IMG/VR virus record: IMGVR_UViG_3300030012_000071
Span: 332 to 30,984 of that record
Length of the DNA: 30,653 bases
Source: a virus
Reading direction: 5' to 3' (one strand)
A model generated the notes under the pieces. The model was not told the origin of the DNA, made no database searches, and saw only the letters and a list, made by a program, of their open reading frames with translations. Below are positions 15,352-23,098 of this stretch, in pieces; position 1 is the stretch's first letter; every line of letters begins with the position of its first letter. A program made the position numbers and the translations under genes.

Positions 15352-15635
15352 TGGTAGGAGATATATTAAATTTTGTAGAACAAATAGGAATCCCAATTAC
15401 AAGTGCATTGGCAGTTGGTTGGTTTCTTTTCATTATTCTTAAGTTCATACTACAACAAGTATCGGATCGCATTGGTGGATTATCTAGTTCTTTGATTTCA
15501 TTAGAAAACAAAGTGGATAACATGAATAATGATATAATTAAAATAGATGCACACTTCTCTTGTGCATTTAACTGCGAGCCAAATCTAGATAGGATGGCGG
15601 CAAGTGAAGGCAAGGAGGATTGTAGAGACGACTAA
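15351..15635 (+). CDS. Small membrane protein, BhlA/UviB-like holin candidate
   Basis: A 94-residue protein with one N-terminal hydrophobic span (about 11-34, IGIPITSALAVGWFLFIILKF) followed by a heptad-rich coiled coil (about 38-66, LSSSLISLENKVDNMNNDI) and a C-terminal charged tail with three Cys. This N-terminal anchor plus coiled coil arrangement is that of BhlA/UviB-type holins and other small phage membrane proteins. It is coupled on both sides by one-base stop/start overlaps. Confidence 0.5.
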   Translation: MVGDILNFVEQIGIPITSALAVGWFLFIILKFILQQVSDRIGGLSSSLISLENKVDNMNNDIIKIDAHFSCAFNCEPNLDRMAASEGKEDCRDD

Positions 15636-15916
15636 TGAGTGGTTACGAATTTCAACATTGGGCAGATATGATAGCCAAGTTTGGCTTTTCATTAATTGCA
15701 CTTATAGGTCTTGGTTTTTTTGTGTGGCACATATGGAAGTGGGTGACCAATACAGTCAATCCAGCTTTGGATGATTGTGGTAGCTCACTAGGAAAGCTTA
15801 AGAAACAAATACAAGCATTAGACAACGACATGATTCGCCTTAACATGAAGTTAAAAATATTAATACAAGAAAGGCATATAATAGATAAAAATAAACAAGA
15901 TGAGTCACGAACTTGA
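15635..15916 (+). CDS. Small membrane protein, paralogue-like to the preceding holin candidate
   Basis: A 93-residue protein with the same plan as the one before: a span at about 17-37 (FSLIALIGLGFFVWHIWKW), then a coiled coil (about 50-80, LGKLKKQIQALDNDMIRLNMKLKI) and a basic tail. The coiled coil could zip with the neighbouring protein to give a hetero-oligomer, as holin/antiholin pairs do. The end overlaps the next gene by 17 bases. Confidence 0.5.
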   Translation: MSGYEFQHWADMIAKFGFSLIALIGLGFFVWHIWKWVTNTVNPALDDCGSSLGKLKKQIQALDNDMIRLNMKLKILIQERHIIDKNKQDESRT

Positions 15917-16280
15917 ATACCCTGAATTAGTAGTAGAACCTGATTATTATTGGGATGATACTATATCAATTAGCAATTTTAATTACTTTAATGTACCATC
16001 TATACCACAATGGGCATATAGCGAATATGATGGTTTATACTACGAAGGAGTCCAATACAGTTGGGACGAAGTAGATTATAGACTTACAATAGATTATAAT
16101 AGTGTACCAGAACCTGCGGATGCAGGATTATTAGTGAGTATTGCACTAGGTGGATTTATTTTATATAAAATATTTATGAAAAAAGGAACAACACAAATGA
16201 AATGTAGTATATGTAAGACTAAGGATTCTATCATTAGTTTTATTAAATCAATATATAACAAACTAACAGGAGGAAAATAA
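15900..16280 (+). CDS. Membrane protein with PEP-CTERM-like tripartite signal
   Basis: A 126-residue protein. The first 65 residues are acidic and Tyr/Trp-rich with no signal peptide. Residues 69-95 hold VPEP, then a hydrophobic helix (AGLLVSIALGGFILYKIF) and a basic end (KK), the three parts of a PEP-CTERM exosortase sorting signal. In canonical proteins that signal is the C-terminus and a signal peptide precedes it. Here 31 more residues follow, including a Cys pair (CSIC) and an amphipathic helix. An internal ATG at residue 100 has AAGGA nine bases upstream and may start a separate 27-residue product. It is the last of the membrane cluster. The match may be coincidental. Confidence 0.55.
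   Translation: MSHELEYPELVVEPDYYWDDTISISNFNYFNVPSIPQWAYSEYDGLYYEGVQYSWDEVDYRLTIDYNSVPEPADAGLLVSIALGGFILYKIFMKKGTTQMKCSICKTKDSIISFIKSIYNKLTGGK
16197..16280 (+). CDS. Possible internal-start 27-residue peptide
   Basis: In the same frame as the PEP-CTERM-like gene, an ATG at 16197 is preceded by AAGGA (16183-16187) at a good distance of nine bases and would give a 27-residue peptide: a Cys pair (CSIC) near the start, then an amphipathic basic helix (IISFIKSIYNKL). It shares the stop with the longer form. If used, the cell would make two products from one gene, as dual-start holin genes do. It is only a candidate. Confidence 0.25.
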   Translation: MKCSICKTKDSIISFIKSIYNKLTGGK

Positions 16281-16281
16281 T

Positions 16282-16362
16282 ATGCCAAGAGGAAAAGGAA
16301 CATATGGAAGTAAAGTAGGTAGACCACCTAAGAAAAAGACTATGAAGAGGGGTAAAAAATAA
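16282..16362 (+). CDS. 26-residue basic peptide with AT-hook-like core
   Basis: A tiny gene with a strong ribosome site (AGGAGG about ten bases upstream) opening the run of eight basic micro-genes. The peptide is MPRGKGTYGSKVGRPPKKKT plus a lysine-rich end. GRPPKKK resembles an AT-hook, which grips the minor groove of AT-rich DNA, suiting this AT-rich genome. I recall very similar micro-proteins in other environmental phages, annotated only as hypothetical. The stop overlaps the next start by one base (TAATG). Confidence 0.6.
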   Translation: MPRGKGTYGSKVGRPPKKKTMKRGKK

Positions 16363-16475
16363 TGCCATTCAGCAAATATAGTCCAAAGCAAAAGAAATTA
16401 GCCCAAGTAGCAGCACCTCGTAATAAAATTACTGGTGCTGACTTCAAGGCTTTGAAGCGAAGAAAGGTTAAATAA
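16362..16475 (+). CDS. 37-residue basic peptide
   Basis: The second micro-gene, starting and ending in TAATG overlaps. The sequence has an N-terminal KYSPKQKKLAQVAAP segment and a C-terminal FKALKRRKVK. The KITGADFKAL segment is of a type that recurs in small phage proteins. It is strongly basic, with no cysteine. It probably binds DNA, RNA or acidic virion surfaces. No proven function. Confidence 0.55.
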   Translation: MPFSKYSPKQKKLAQVAAPRNKITGADFKALKRRKVK

Positions 16476-16588
16476 TGCACAGAAAACTTATATCAGTAGC
16501 TAAAAAACTAGACAAAGCAAGTAAAGCCCATGCTGGTCAATCTAAGACATTGAAGAGAATGGCTAAGAAAAAAGGAGGATGCAAGTAA
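16475..16588 (+). CDS. 37-residue basic peptide with C-terminal cysteine
   Basis: The third micro-gene, coupled by TAATG on both sides. It is lysine-rich and helical (KLISVAKKLDKASKAHAGQS, then KTLKRMAKKK) with one Cys next to the end (GGCK). Its plan resembles short helical DNA-binding or virion-internal peptides. No family is assigned. Confidence 0.55.
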   Translation: MHRKLISVAKKLDKASKAHAGQSKTLKRMAKKKGGCK

Positions 16589-16752
16589 TGGGTAAACTAT
16601 GCGCTAGAGGTAAAGCAGCCGCTAAAAGAAAGTATGATGTATATCCATCAGCTTATGCTAATAGCTATGCAGTAAGAGTATGTAAAGGTCAAGTTAAAGG
16701 GCCAGATGGCAAGAAACGAACTGCTAGTGGTTATAAGAGAAAGAAGGTATGA
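16588..16752 (+). CDS. 54-residue Cys/Lys-rich protein (marine phage micro-gene family)
   Basis: The fourth micro-gene. It has KLCARGKAAAKRKYDVYPSA at its start, then SYAVRVCKG, and a basic tail (GYKRKKV). The paired cysteines lie about 28 residues apart. The LCARGKAAAKRKF/YDVYPSAYAN pattern is one I recognise from small conserved proteins in many phages (DUF-type, no known role). A structured, DNA- or capsid-binding micro-protein is likely. Its TGA is in an ATGA overlap with the next start. Confidence 0.6.
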   Translation: MGKLCARGKAAAKRKYDVYPSAYANSYAVRVCKGQVKGPDGKKRTASGYKRKKV

Positions 16753-16988
16753 GTCTTAGAAGATGGCATCAAGAGAAGTGGGTAGATGTAAAGACCGGGA
16801 AACCTTGTGGCAGAAAGTCTGCTAAAGGAAGTAAGCGAGCCTATCCAGCTTGTAGACCATCTAAAAGAGTTTCATCAAAGACACCGAAAACTGCATCAGA
16901 GATGTCTTCATCTGAGAAAGCAAAATTTAAAAGAACCAAAACAAGTAGTAAGAGAATCCCTTACTCACATAAAAGAAAAAAAGCATGA
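16749..16988 (+). CDS. 79-residue basic protein (DUF5872-like)
   Basis: The fifth micro-gene. The front segment WHQEKWVDVKTGKPCGRKSA followed by YPACRPSKRV holds a pair of cysteines about 15 residues apart, a pattern seen in small environmental phage proteins. The rest is Lys/Ser/Thr-rich (TKTSSKRIPYSHKRKKA). Highly basic and possibly metal- or disulfide-stabilised. Coupled by ATGA overlaps on both sides. Function unknown, though nucleic-acid binding is the simplest reading. Confidence 0.6.
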   Translation: MSLRRWHQEKWVDVKTGKPCGRKSAKGSKRAYPACRPSKRVSSKTPKTASEMSSSEKAKFKRTKTSSKRIPYSHKRKKA

Positions 16989-17137
16989 ACAAAGGAATGC
17001 CAGTAGAGACTGCAACAAATAAAAAAGGCAAGAAACCTGTAACGGGTCGGATTGGCTACAAGGAAAGTGAATACAAGCCCATGGGAATAGTTATTAAGGA
17101 TTACAATTCAAATGATTACAAAAGAAAACCTATATGA
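16985..17137 (+). CDS. 50-residue basic hypothetical protein
   Basis: The sixth micro-gene, between ATGA overlaps at both ends. The sequence is MNKGMPVETATNKKGKKPVT, then a less charged central portion (YKESEYKPMGIVIKDYNS) and a short basic end (YKRKP). It is less basic than its neighbours and looks partly beta. I do not recognise it. The dense coupling is the main evidence that it is a real gene. Confidence 0.5.
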   Translation: MNKGMPVETATNKKGKKPVTGRIGYKESEYKPMGIVIKDYNSNDYKRKPI

Positions 17138-17370
17138 GAAAAGAACATAAGTCAAAGAAAGGTGGACTAACTGCCGCGGGTAGAGCTTACTTCAAAAGAA
17201 AGACTGGTGCTAATCTAAAGCCACCAGTTACTGAGTCTAAGCCTACTGGCAAGAGAAAGGCTCGTAAGAAATCTTTTTGTGCTAGAATGTCAGGAGTAAA
17301 AGGGCCAATGAAGGATTCAAAAGGAAGACCTACGAGAAAAGCATTAGCCCTTCGTAGATGGAAATGTTAA
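17134..17370 (+). CDS. 78-residue basic protein (DUF6321-like)
   Basis: The last micro-gene. It opens with GGLTAAGRAYFKRKTGANLK, continues PPVTESKPTGKRKARKKS and closes with SFCARMSGVKGPMKDSKGR then ALALRRWKC. This pattern is recognised from many environmental phages as a small conserved domain of unknown function. Two Cys lie in the second half. It ends right before the nozzle-like gene with no gap. Confidence 0.6.
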   Translation: MRKEHKSKKGGLTAAGRAYFKRKTGANLKPPVTESKPTGKRKARKKSFCARMSGVKGPMKDSKGRPTRKALALRRWKC

Positions 17371-19791
17371 ATGTCTAGATATGATAAATATGGAGCAAGG
17401 GACGATAGAACTCTTGAGGATTTAGATGCAGGTTTTGTTGGATTTAACAACAGACTTAGACCCGACCAATTACCTCAAGGTGTTTTAGAAGTTTCTAGGA
17501 ATGGAAGGTGTGATAGGAATGGACAATGGTCTATTCGTTTGGGCGCTGATGTAAAAGCATCTCCTATTGTCGTTAATGCACAAGCTCTTACTTTACCATT
17601 TTTCTTAGGTGATGATAATACTTGTACTGTTACTCAAAATAGTTCTACACAATTAACTATAACTAATTATCAATTTGCAGCTGATATACCAAACACAGGG
17701 TTTATAAGAATATCAAATGCGGGTGATGTATCTGGAGCAGATGGAACTCATGAATACACAGTAAGTGGATCAAATTTAATTGTAACAGGAACTGGATTTG
17801 GAGCAGGAACTGATACAAGCTCAAGAGTGGTTTTCCCTGTTGTACAAGATACTGCTATCACAAATATTTATGGGTCAGGAACTTTTTCTGATCCAAACTC
17901 TGCTGATAATGAAAGCTACATATTGTTAGCTTCAGACACATCTCTAACTGCTGTTAAAGTTAGCTCATTTACAAGTGGTCAAACAATTAACCCAACATCA
18001 TATACAATACCTTATGAAGCAGGAACAGACATTAGTGAAAATGTAGAAATACTTCAAGCATTCAATAAAGTTATAATATTTAACAAGGGTCAAACTGCAC
18101 TAGAGTGTGATTTATCAATTAATAAGATTGATGCTAATACATCTGCCGATGTGGCTAGTACAGCAATAGTTGCAGGAAGAACATATAAAATTCAAACAAC
18201 AGGTGATAGTGATTTTACTACAATAGGTGCTGCTACCAATACTGTAGGTGTAGTATTTGTTGCACATAAGTCTACAACAGGTACTGGCACAGTAAGAGAA
18301 CACCCACAGTTTACACCAGTACCTAGTGGTGTTTACACACAAGTTGAATCAGTTTCATCTACTAGTGCATCATCTGCTGCGGATAAAACTATAACTATGG
18401 CAAGTGTTAGTTATGCTAATTTAACTAAGTTAAAAGTAGGTCAAGAACTTACAGTAACTTCAAGTAACATGACAGGACTAGCTGTTAATGATAAAGTAAA
18501 AGTAAGTTCGATAGATTTACAGAATGAGAATTTTAAATTCTTTGCTGATGTTACTGCTAGCCAATCATCAAAACATATTACTGTAGAAACTCCATTACCA
18601 CAAGGATTAGGATTTATACATATGCCTGCACCAGAGTTTGGTATTTTACACCAAAGAAGGTTAATAGTACCATATCAGTATGACCCCGATAGTAGCAATG
18701 CCTCTAGAAATGTTTACGATGAGCTTATAGTATCAGACATATTAGACAACAATACATATGACAAAATATATGCATCATTTAGATTCAATGCAGGTAGCAC
18801 AGATTTTACTGTAGGGATTGTATCATTTACAGAAGACTCTATATTAATATTCAATAAGAATAGTATTCATAGAGTGTCTGGAACAACTAACCCATTGAAT
18901 GCTACATCCCAAATCCTTACCGATGAAATCGGTGCAACAGCTAGAAAATCAATTGTACAAGTTGGTAAGAATGTATTCTTCTTATCAGATAATGGAGTAT
19001 ATTCCTTAGAGTTCTTAGACGAATACAATCTTCGTGGAACTCAAACACCTTTATCGGAATCAATACAAGCAACAATTGATAGAATCAATAGAAGGTTATC
19101 TAATAAATCAGTTGCTGCTTACTTTGACAACAGATACTATCTAGCAGTACCACTTGATTCTTCTCCCGGTGCTGATGATGCTGATGTTAATAATGCTTTA
19201 TTAGTTTATAATTTCCTAACACAGTCATGGGAATCAATAGACCAAATTAATACTAGCCCAGTATTTGAGTACACTAATTTAGTCATAGCAGGTAAAGGTG
19301 ATAGAAGAGGGCTTTATGTAGTTAATAATGATGGTGGTGTTCACCTTATTGCAGGCAATGAAGCTGAGTTTTCAAATAATGCTAGAAATGGTAATGATAC
19401 AGTTATCACAGCAATAGGGCAGACTGATTCAACTTCAATATTGATAGATGGTGAAATGAAAACTAGGATGTATGTATTTAATGACATTGACCGAAAGAAA
19501 TTTAATTCATTTGAAATACAATCTCAATCCCCTTCATTTGGCCCTACAAATTATCAAATAGATTTTGAAACAGAGAACATAGATTCCGAAGTATCATTGG
19601 GAGTTTTGCGAACTTATAATAATGGTTCTGGTCTAGCTGCAAATGAAGATATTGCCATTCGTGGTAGAATAGGAAATAAAAGGGCTTATGGTGGTCAATT
19701 TACAATTACAAATTTAGAGGGAAAGCCAAGCATAAGGGCTATCAAGCTATCAGCGGCACAAACATTTAGATCAACAAACAAAGCAACATAA
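17371..19791 (+). CDS. Putative tail nozzle / tubular-type protein
   Basis: An 806-residue, beta-rich protein. The C-terminal half (about 480-720) reads like repeated blades (NVFFLSDNGVYSLEFL, VAAYFDNRYYLAVP, NALLVYNFLTQSWES), which suits the beta-propeller or nozzle of T7 gp12-like tail proteins. Around residues 259-305 a separate module (AGRTYKIQTTGDSDFTTIGA, then TGTGTV) appears inserted, of a type seen in many phage structural proteins. No signal or membrane span. Position before the fibre supports a short-tail component. I infer the family from the repeated pattern rather than from a definite motif. Confidence 0.55.
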   Translation: MSRYDKYGARDDRTLEDLDAGFVGFNNRLRPDQLPQGVLEVSRNGRCDRNGQWSIRLGADVKASPIVVNAQALTLPFFLGDDNTCTVTQNSSTQLTITNYQFAADIPNTGFIRISNAGDVSGADGTHEYTVSGSNLIVTGTGFGAGTDTSSRVVFPVVQDTAITNIYGSGTFSDPNSADNESYILLASDTSLTAVKVSSFTSGQTINPTSYTIPYEAGTDISENVEILQAFNKVIIFNKGQTALECDLSINKIDANTSADVASTAIVAGRTYKIQTTGDSDFTTIGAATNTVGVVFVAHKSTTGTGTVREHPQFTPVPSGVYTQVESVSSTSASSAADKTITMASVSYANLTKLKVGQELTVTSSNMTGLAVNDKVKVSSIDLQNENFKFFADVTASQSSKHITVETPLPQGLGFIHMPAPEFGILHQRRLIVPYQYDPDSSNASRNVYDELIVSDILDNNTYDKIYASFRFNAGSTDFTVGIVSFTEDSILIFNKNSIHRVSGTTNPLNATSQILTDEIGATARKSIVQVGKNVFFLSDNGVYSLEFLDEYNLRGTQTPLSESIQATIDRINRRLSNKSVAAYFDNRYYLAVPLDSSPGADDADVNNALLVYNFLTQSWESIDQINTSPVFEYTNLVIAGKGDRRGLYVVNNDGGVHLIAGNEAEFSNNARNGNDTVITAIGQTDSTSILIDGEMKTRMYVFNDIDRKKFNSFEIQSQSPSFGPTNYQIDFETENIDSEVSLGVLRTYNNGSGLAANEDIAIRGRIGNKRAYGGQFTITNLEGKPSIRAIKLSAAQTFRSTNKAT

Positions 19792-21116
19792 TGACACAGA
19801 GATTTACAACAGGTAAAGCATTTAGCACAGGAGAACAAGTTACAGCACAAGACTTGGAAGATATTGTAGAGCAGTCTACTCCATTAACAGCACTAACTGA
19901 TGATCAAACACTTACTATTAATAATGGTCAAGTAATAGTAAAGGATGGTAGTTCTACAAATGGTGTCCCTCTTACTAAGATGAAACACATTGCTGCTAGG
20001 TCTGTTATTTGCAATACAGGCTCTTCGACTGCTGCTCCTACTGCATTAGCAATAGCTGATAACCAAGTTCTTAAAGGTGGTGCTTCAGGATTAGAAGTAG
20101 GTACTATAGATAATGATAATTTAACTAATAATGGTATTAGTATAGATGCTGACAGTGGTACTACTCATGAAATAGATTTAGGCGAAACATTAACTGTTAC
20201 AGGTGGCGAGGGTATGGATACCACAATTGCCGACAATACACTTACTGTTGCTGGTGAAGATGCTACAAGTAGCAATAAAGGTATAGCTAAATTTAATACA
20301 GATAATTTTTCTGTCAGTAGTGGTGATGTAACAATTAAAAATGGTGGTATCAATAATGATGAACTCGCAGGTAGCATAGCTAATGGTAAACTTGCTAATA
20401 GTTCATTAACTGTTACTGCAGGTACAGGTTTAAGTGGTGGTGGTTCAATTGCTCTTGGAGGTAGCGCAACACTTAATGTGGGTGGCTTAACTAATTCCGA
20501 ACTATCGGGGAGCGCAGGAATTACTAATGCTAATTTAGCTAATAGTGCAGTTACAGTTACCGCAGGCACAGGATTATCTGGAGGTGGTAGTGTAGCCCTT
20601 GGAGCTAGTACAACTATAAATTTAGATTCAGCAATACCTAATAACTCTACTACTAATACACAATCAGTCAGCGATAACTCTACTAAATTAGCTACCACTG
20701 AATATGTTGATAGACAAGTAGAAGAAGGAACACCGAATAATAGATTGAGGATAAAGATGCCTCCTGCTGATTTCAAGAGATCAGATTATGTTAGTACAAC
20801 TGGTAGTTTTATAGATACTGATACCAATCAAGGAGTTAGATATGTAGCTAGTTATGATATTCCAGATGGGTATAAGGTTACTCATATAAGTGCATCGGGT
20901 GATGATATTGACTTTATAATTTACAGAAATGAGTTAGAAGATGGCTCTACTGGCACACAAGAAGCAAGTGGTCAATCAAATGCAGGCGCATTTGTGACTG
21001 TCGAACTTGATAACCATATTACAGGTAGTAATACCAATTATTGTACTGTAAAAGTATTTGATGGTGGTGGGAATGGACGATATTATGGTGGATTCCTAAC
21101 ATTAGCTAAAGCCTAA
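19791..21116 (+). CDS. Tail fibre protein
   Basis: A 441-residue protein of fibre composition: rich in Gly, Ser, Thr, Asn and Ala with repeats and a folded C-terminus. The start (MTQRFTTGKAFSTGEQVTAQ) is a likely virion-attachment part. Residues about 200-280 hold two copies of a Gly-rich repeat (TVTAGTGLSGGGS... with NLANS or KLANS before it). A linker with LATTEYVDRQV follows, a segment common in phage tail fibres. The last 130 residues look like a globular tip that would contact the host. It probably trimerises at the tail end. Confidence 0.72.
   Translation: MTQRFTTGKAFSTGEQVTAQDLEDIVEQSTPLTALTDDQTLTINNGQVIVKDGSSTNGVPLTKMKHIAARSVICNTGSSTAAPTALAIADNQVLKGGASGLEVGTIDNDNLTNNGISIDADSGTTHEIDLGETLTVTGGEGMDTTIADNTLTVAGEDATSSNKGIAKFNTDNFSVSSGDVTIKNGGINNDELAGSIANGKLANSSLTVTAGTGLSGGGSIALGGSATLNVGGLTNSELSGSAGITNANLANSAVTVTAGTGLSGGGSVALGASTTINLDSAIPNNSTTNTQSVSDNSTKLATTEYVDRQVEEGTPNNRLRIKMPPADFKRSDYVSTTGSFIDTDTNQGVRYVASYDIPDGYKVTHISASGDDIDFIIYRNELEDGSTGTQEASGQSNAGAFVTVELDNHITGSNTNYCTVKVFDGGGNGRYYGGFLTLAKA
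20394..20621 (+). repeat. Intragenic 84-bp tandem-type repeat in the fibre gene
   Basis: Positions 20394-20477 and 20538-20621 are related copies offset by 144 bp, encoding ANSSLTVTAGTGLSGGGSIA and ANSAVTVTAGTGLSGGGSVA. Similarity is clear in the protein and partial in the DNA. Such units lengthen or shorten fibre shafts by recombination. Confidence 0.6.
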
Positions 21117-21117
21117 T

Positions 21118-21582
21118 ATGCTTGCATCATATGTTAAGAAATGGATTGAAATTAATGGTATACCTAAAGAGGTAGAAAAGATTGTGGGATATTGTATTAA
21201 GAAAGAAAATGGTAAAGTGTTTGATGATTGGGGTGAAGATATTATTACCACAATGGTTACTTACCATATGATGAAAAAAACAATATCAGTAGTATATGAT
21301 GGTGATGAGGTTGTGGGTGTACATATGTGGTACAATTGTAATTATGACGATGGATGGGAATTTATTCGTGATTGGGAGGAAGATAGAAAAGATGGAGATG
21401 CAATATTCTTAGCTTTTTTATTTGCAGAAAACCGAAAAGTATTAAAGCAACTAACATTAGATTTATTAGCAAGAGAGCCAGATGTATTGATAAAGAAACT
21501 AATAGGTATTAGACATAGATATGGAGTTCCTACAAAAGTAGATTTATCAACCAAATATTTTAACAAGTTACTTAAAGCATAA
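21118..21582 (+). CDS. Small hypothetical protein, possibly GNAT-like
   Basis: A 154-residue soluble protein. The segment SVVYDGDEVVGVHMWYN followed by a Trp/Asp-rich part (WEFIRDWEEDRKDGDAIFLA) is loosely like strands 2-4 of a GNAT acetyltransferase, but the acetyl-CoA loop is not evident. It sits between the fibre and a large internal protein and is coupled to the next gene by TAATG. It may be a fibre or head accessory. The enzyme idea is weak. Confidence 0.35.
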   Translation: MLASYVKKWIEINGIPKEVEKIVGYCIKKENGKVFDDWGEDIITTMVTYHMMKKTISVVYDGDEVVGVHMWYNCNYDDGWEFIRDWEEDRKDGDAIFLAFLFAENRKVLKQLTLDLLAREPDVLIKKLIGIRHRYGVPTKVDLSTKYFNKLLKA

Positions 21583-23096
21583 TGGGAGGAAAAGGAAGAA
21601 CAACAATTAATCAGCCACCACCAATTGATCCGGGAAAGGCAATGGGTGAATATTTATTTGGTCAAGACTTTGAAAGTTTTGGTGGTGTTACTGACCCTGA
21701 ATTGCAAAATAGACTTTTACAAGCTGAGTCACAGTTTAGACCTCAGTATACTGCCCTAGAGTTAGCTGACCAAGAAGCCGCATTATTTGGTCAAGGAGGT
21801 CAAGAGGGTTTACTTGCAATGCAAGGTAGAGCCGCTGAGATTGCAGGGCAACAAGATACTGCACAAAAGCAAAGAGAGATGGCTCAACTTGAACAGTTTG
21901 GTGGTCAGTTTACAGATGCAATTAGAGCCGCTGACCCAGAATCATTTGAAGCCGCTCAAGCAACAAGAGGATTAGCTGATACATTTGCCGAAGATAGGGC
22001 AGGTGTCATGGGTGCAGTGGGAGATATAGAAGATTTTACTGCTCGTGCAGAGACTGCATTTGATGAAGATGTTGCAGGATTTAGGCAAGATAGGGAAGAA
22101 TTTAAGGATTTACAAAAAGACTTTCAAGCTGAAGCAGATAAACTAGGTGCAAATGTTGAGAACCTTGACCCAAGGATTGATATGCTATCTCAACTATCAG
22201 CAGATGAAGCACAACGATTATCGTCAGAAGCAAGTGTAGATGACCCAAGATTAACTAAGCTACAAGCATTACAACAAAAACAAGCAGAAACTTTATATGC
22301 AGAATCAGAAGGTAGACTATCTTCTGAAAGAGCAAGAGAAGCAGACCAAGCTGCTAGAATGGCAGGTGCTGCTCGTGGTCGTGTAGGTGATGCTTCTACA
22401 TTAGCTCAAGAATTACTTGGTCGTGAAGCTACTAGGTCTGGACTTAGAGCAGAAGCACGAACTGCAGGAGGTCTTGCATCTCAGCAACAAGGTCTAATAG
22501 CTAATCAAAGGTCTCAAAGAGCTAGAGATGCTATGGCTGCAGGTCAATTAGGATTTGGTATGCAACAAGGTGCTGAAGCCATACGACAAGGTCGTAGAGG
22601 ACAAGCAATGCAAATGGCTGGTTTAGGACTACAAGCTGGTGGACAAGGTATGCAAGCTGGAAGCCAAGCTATGAGAGGAACTCAAGCTGGTATTGGCGCA
22701 GGTATGCAAGGTAGACAGATGGGCTTGGGTGCAAGACGATTAGGCTCACAATTAGGTCAAGCACAACAAGGTGCATTAGGTCAAGCATTCAATCAGTTTA
22801 GAGCTACAGGTGGTGACCCTACTGCATTCTTATTTGGTAGACCATCTTTATCAGGTTCATTAGGAACACAAGCATATGGACAAGCATTTAATTTAGCGGC
22901 TCAACAACAAGGGCCACAATTATTTGACCCTAATATGGGAATCAATATGGCTATGCAACAAAGGTCTCAAGATATGAATTTATTGGGCGCACAAGCACAA
23001 GCTGATGCAACTCGAAGCTCAGGTCTAGGAGGTATGGTTGGTAGTGTTCTTGGTGGCCCATTGGGTGGTGCGATAGGAGAAAGGATTTTTGGTTAA
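21582..23096 (+). CDS. Putative internal virion/ejection protein (Ala/Gln/Gly-rich)
   Basis: A 504-residue protein very rich in Ala, Gln, Gly and Arg. The middle (about 60-250) is charged coiled coil. The later part (about 300-430) has repeated GMQ, AGLGLQAG and RGQAMQMAG units. The end is a glycine-zipper-like stretch (GGMVGSVLGGPLGGAIGE). It resembles core or ejection proteins of podoviruses, which leave the head with the DNA and form a channel through the envelope; the C-terminal glycine zipper suits membrane insertion. No catalytic motif is seen. Confidence 0.5.
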   Translation: MGGKGRTTINQPPPIDPGKAMGEYLFGQDFESFGGVTDPELQNRLLQAESQFRPQYTALELADQEAALFGQGGQEGLLAMQGRAAEIAGQQDTAQKQREMAQLEQFGGQFTDAIRAADPESFEAAQATRGLADTFAEDRAGVMGAVGDIEDFTARAETAFDEDVAGFRQDREEFKDLQKDFQAEADKLGANVENLDPRIDMLSQLSADEAQRLSSEASVDDPRLTKLQALQQKQAETLYAESEGRLSSERAREADQAARMAGAARGRVGDASTLAQELLGREATRSGLRAEARTAGGLASQQQGLIANQRSQRARDAMAAGQLGFGMQQGAEAIRQGRRGQAMQMAGLGLQAGGQGMQAGSQAMRGTQAGIGAGMQGRQMGLGARRLGSQLGQAQQGALGQAFNQFRATGGDPTAFLFGRPSLSGSLGTQAYGQAFNLAAQQQGPQLFDPNMGINMAMQQRSQDMNLLGAQAQADATRSSGLGGMVGSVLGGPLGGAIGERIFG

Positions 23097-23098
23097 TT

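Noticed and set aside
20165-20776. 203-residue minus-strand frame
   Set aside because: Anti-sense of the repetitive fibre gene, where Gly/Ser/Thr-rich codons avoid stops on the opposite strand.
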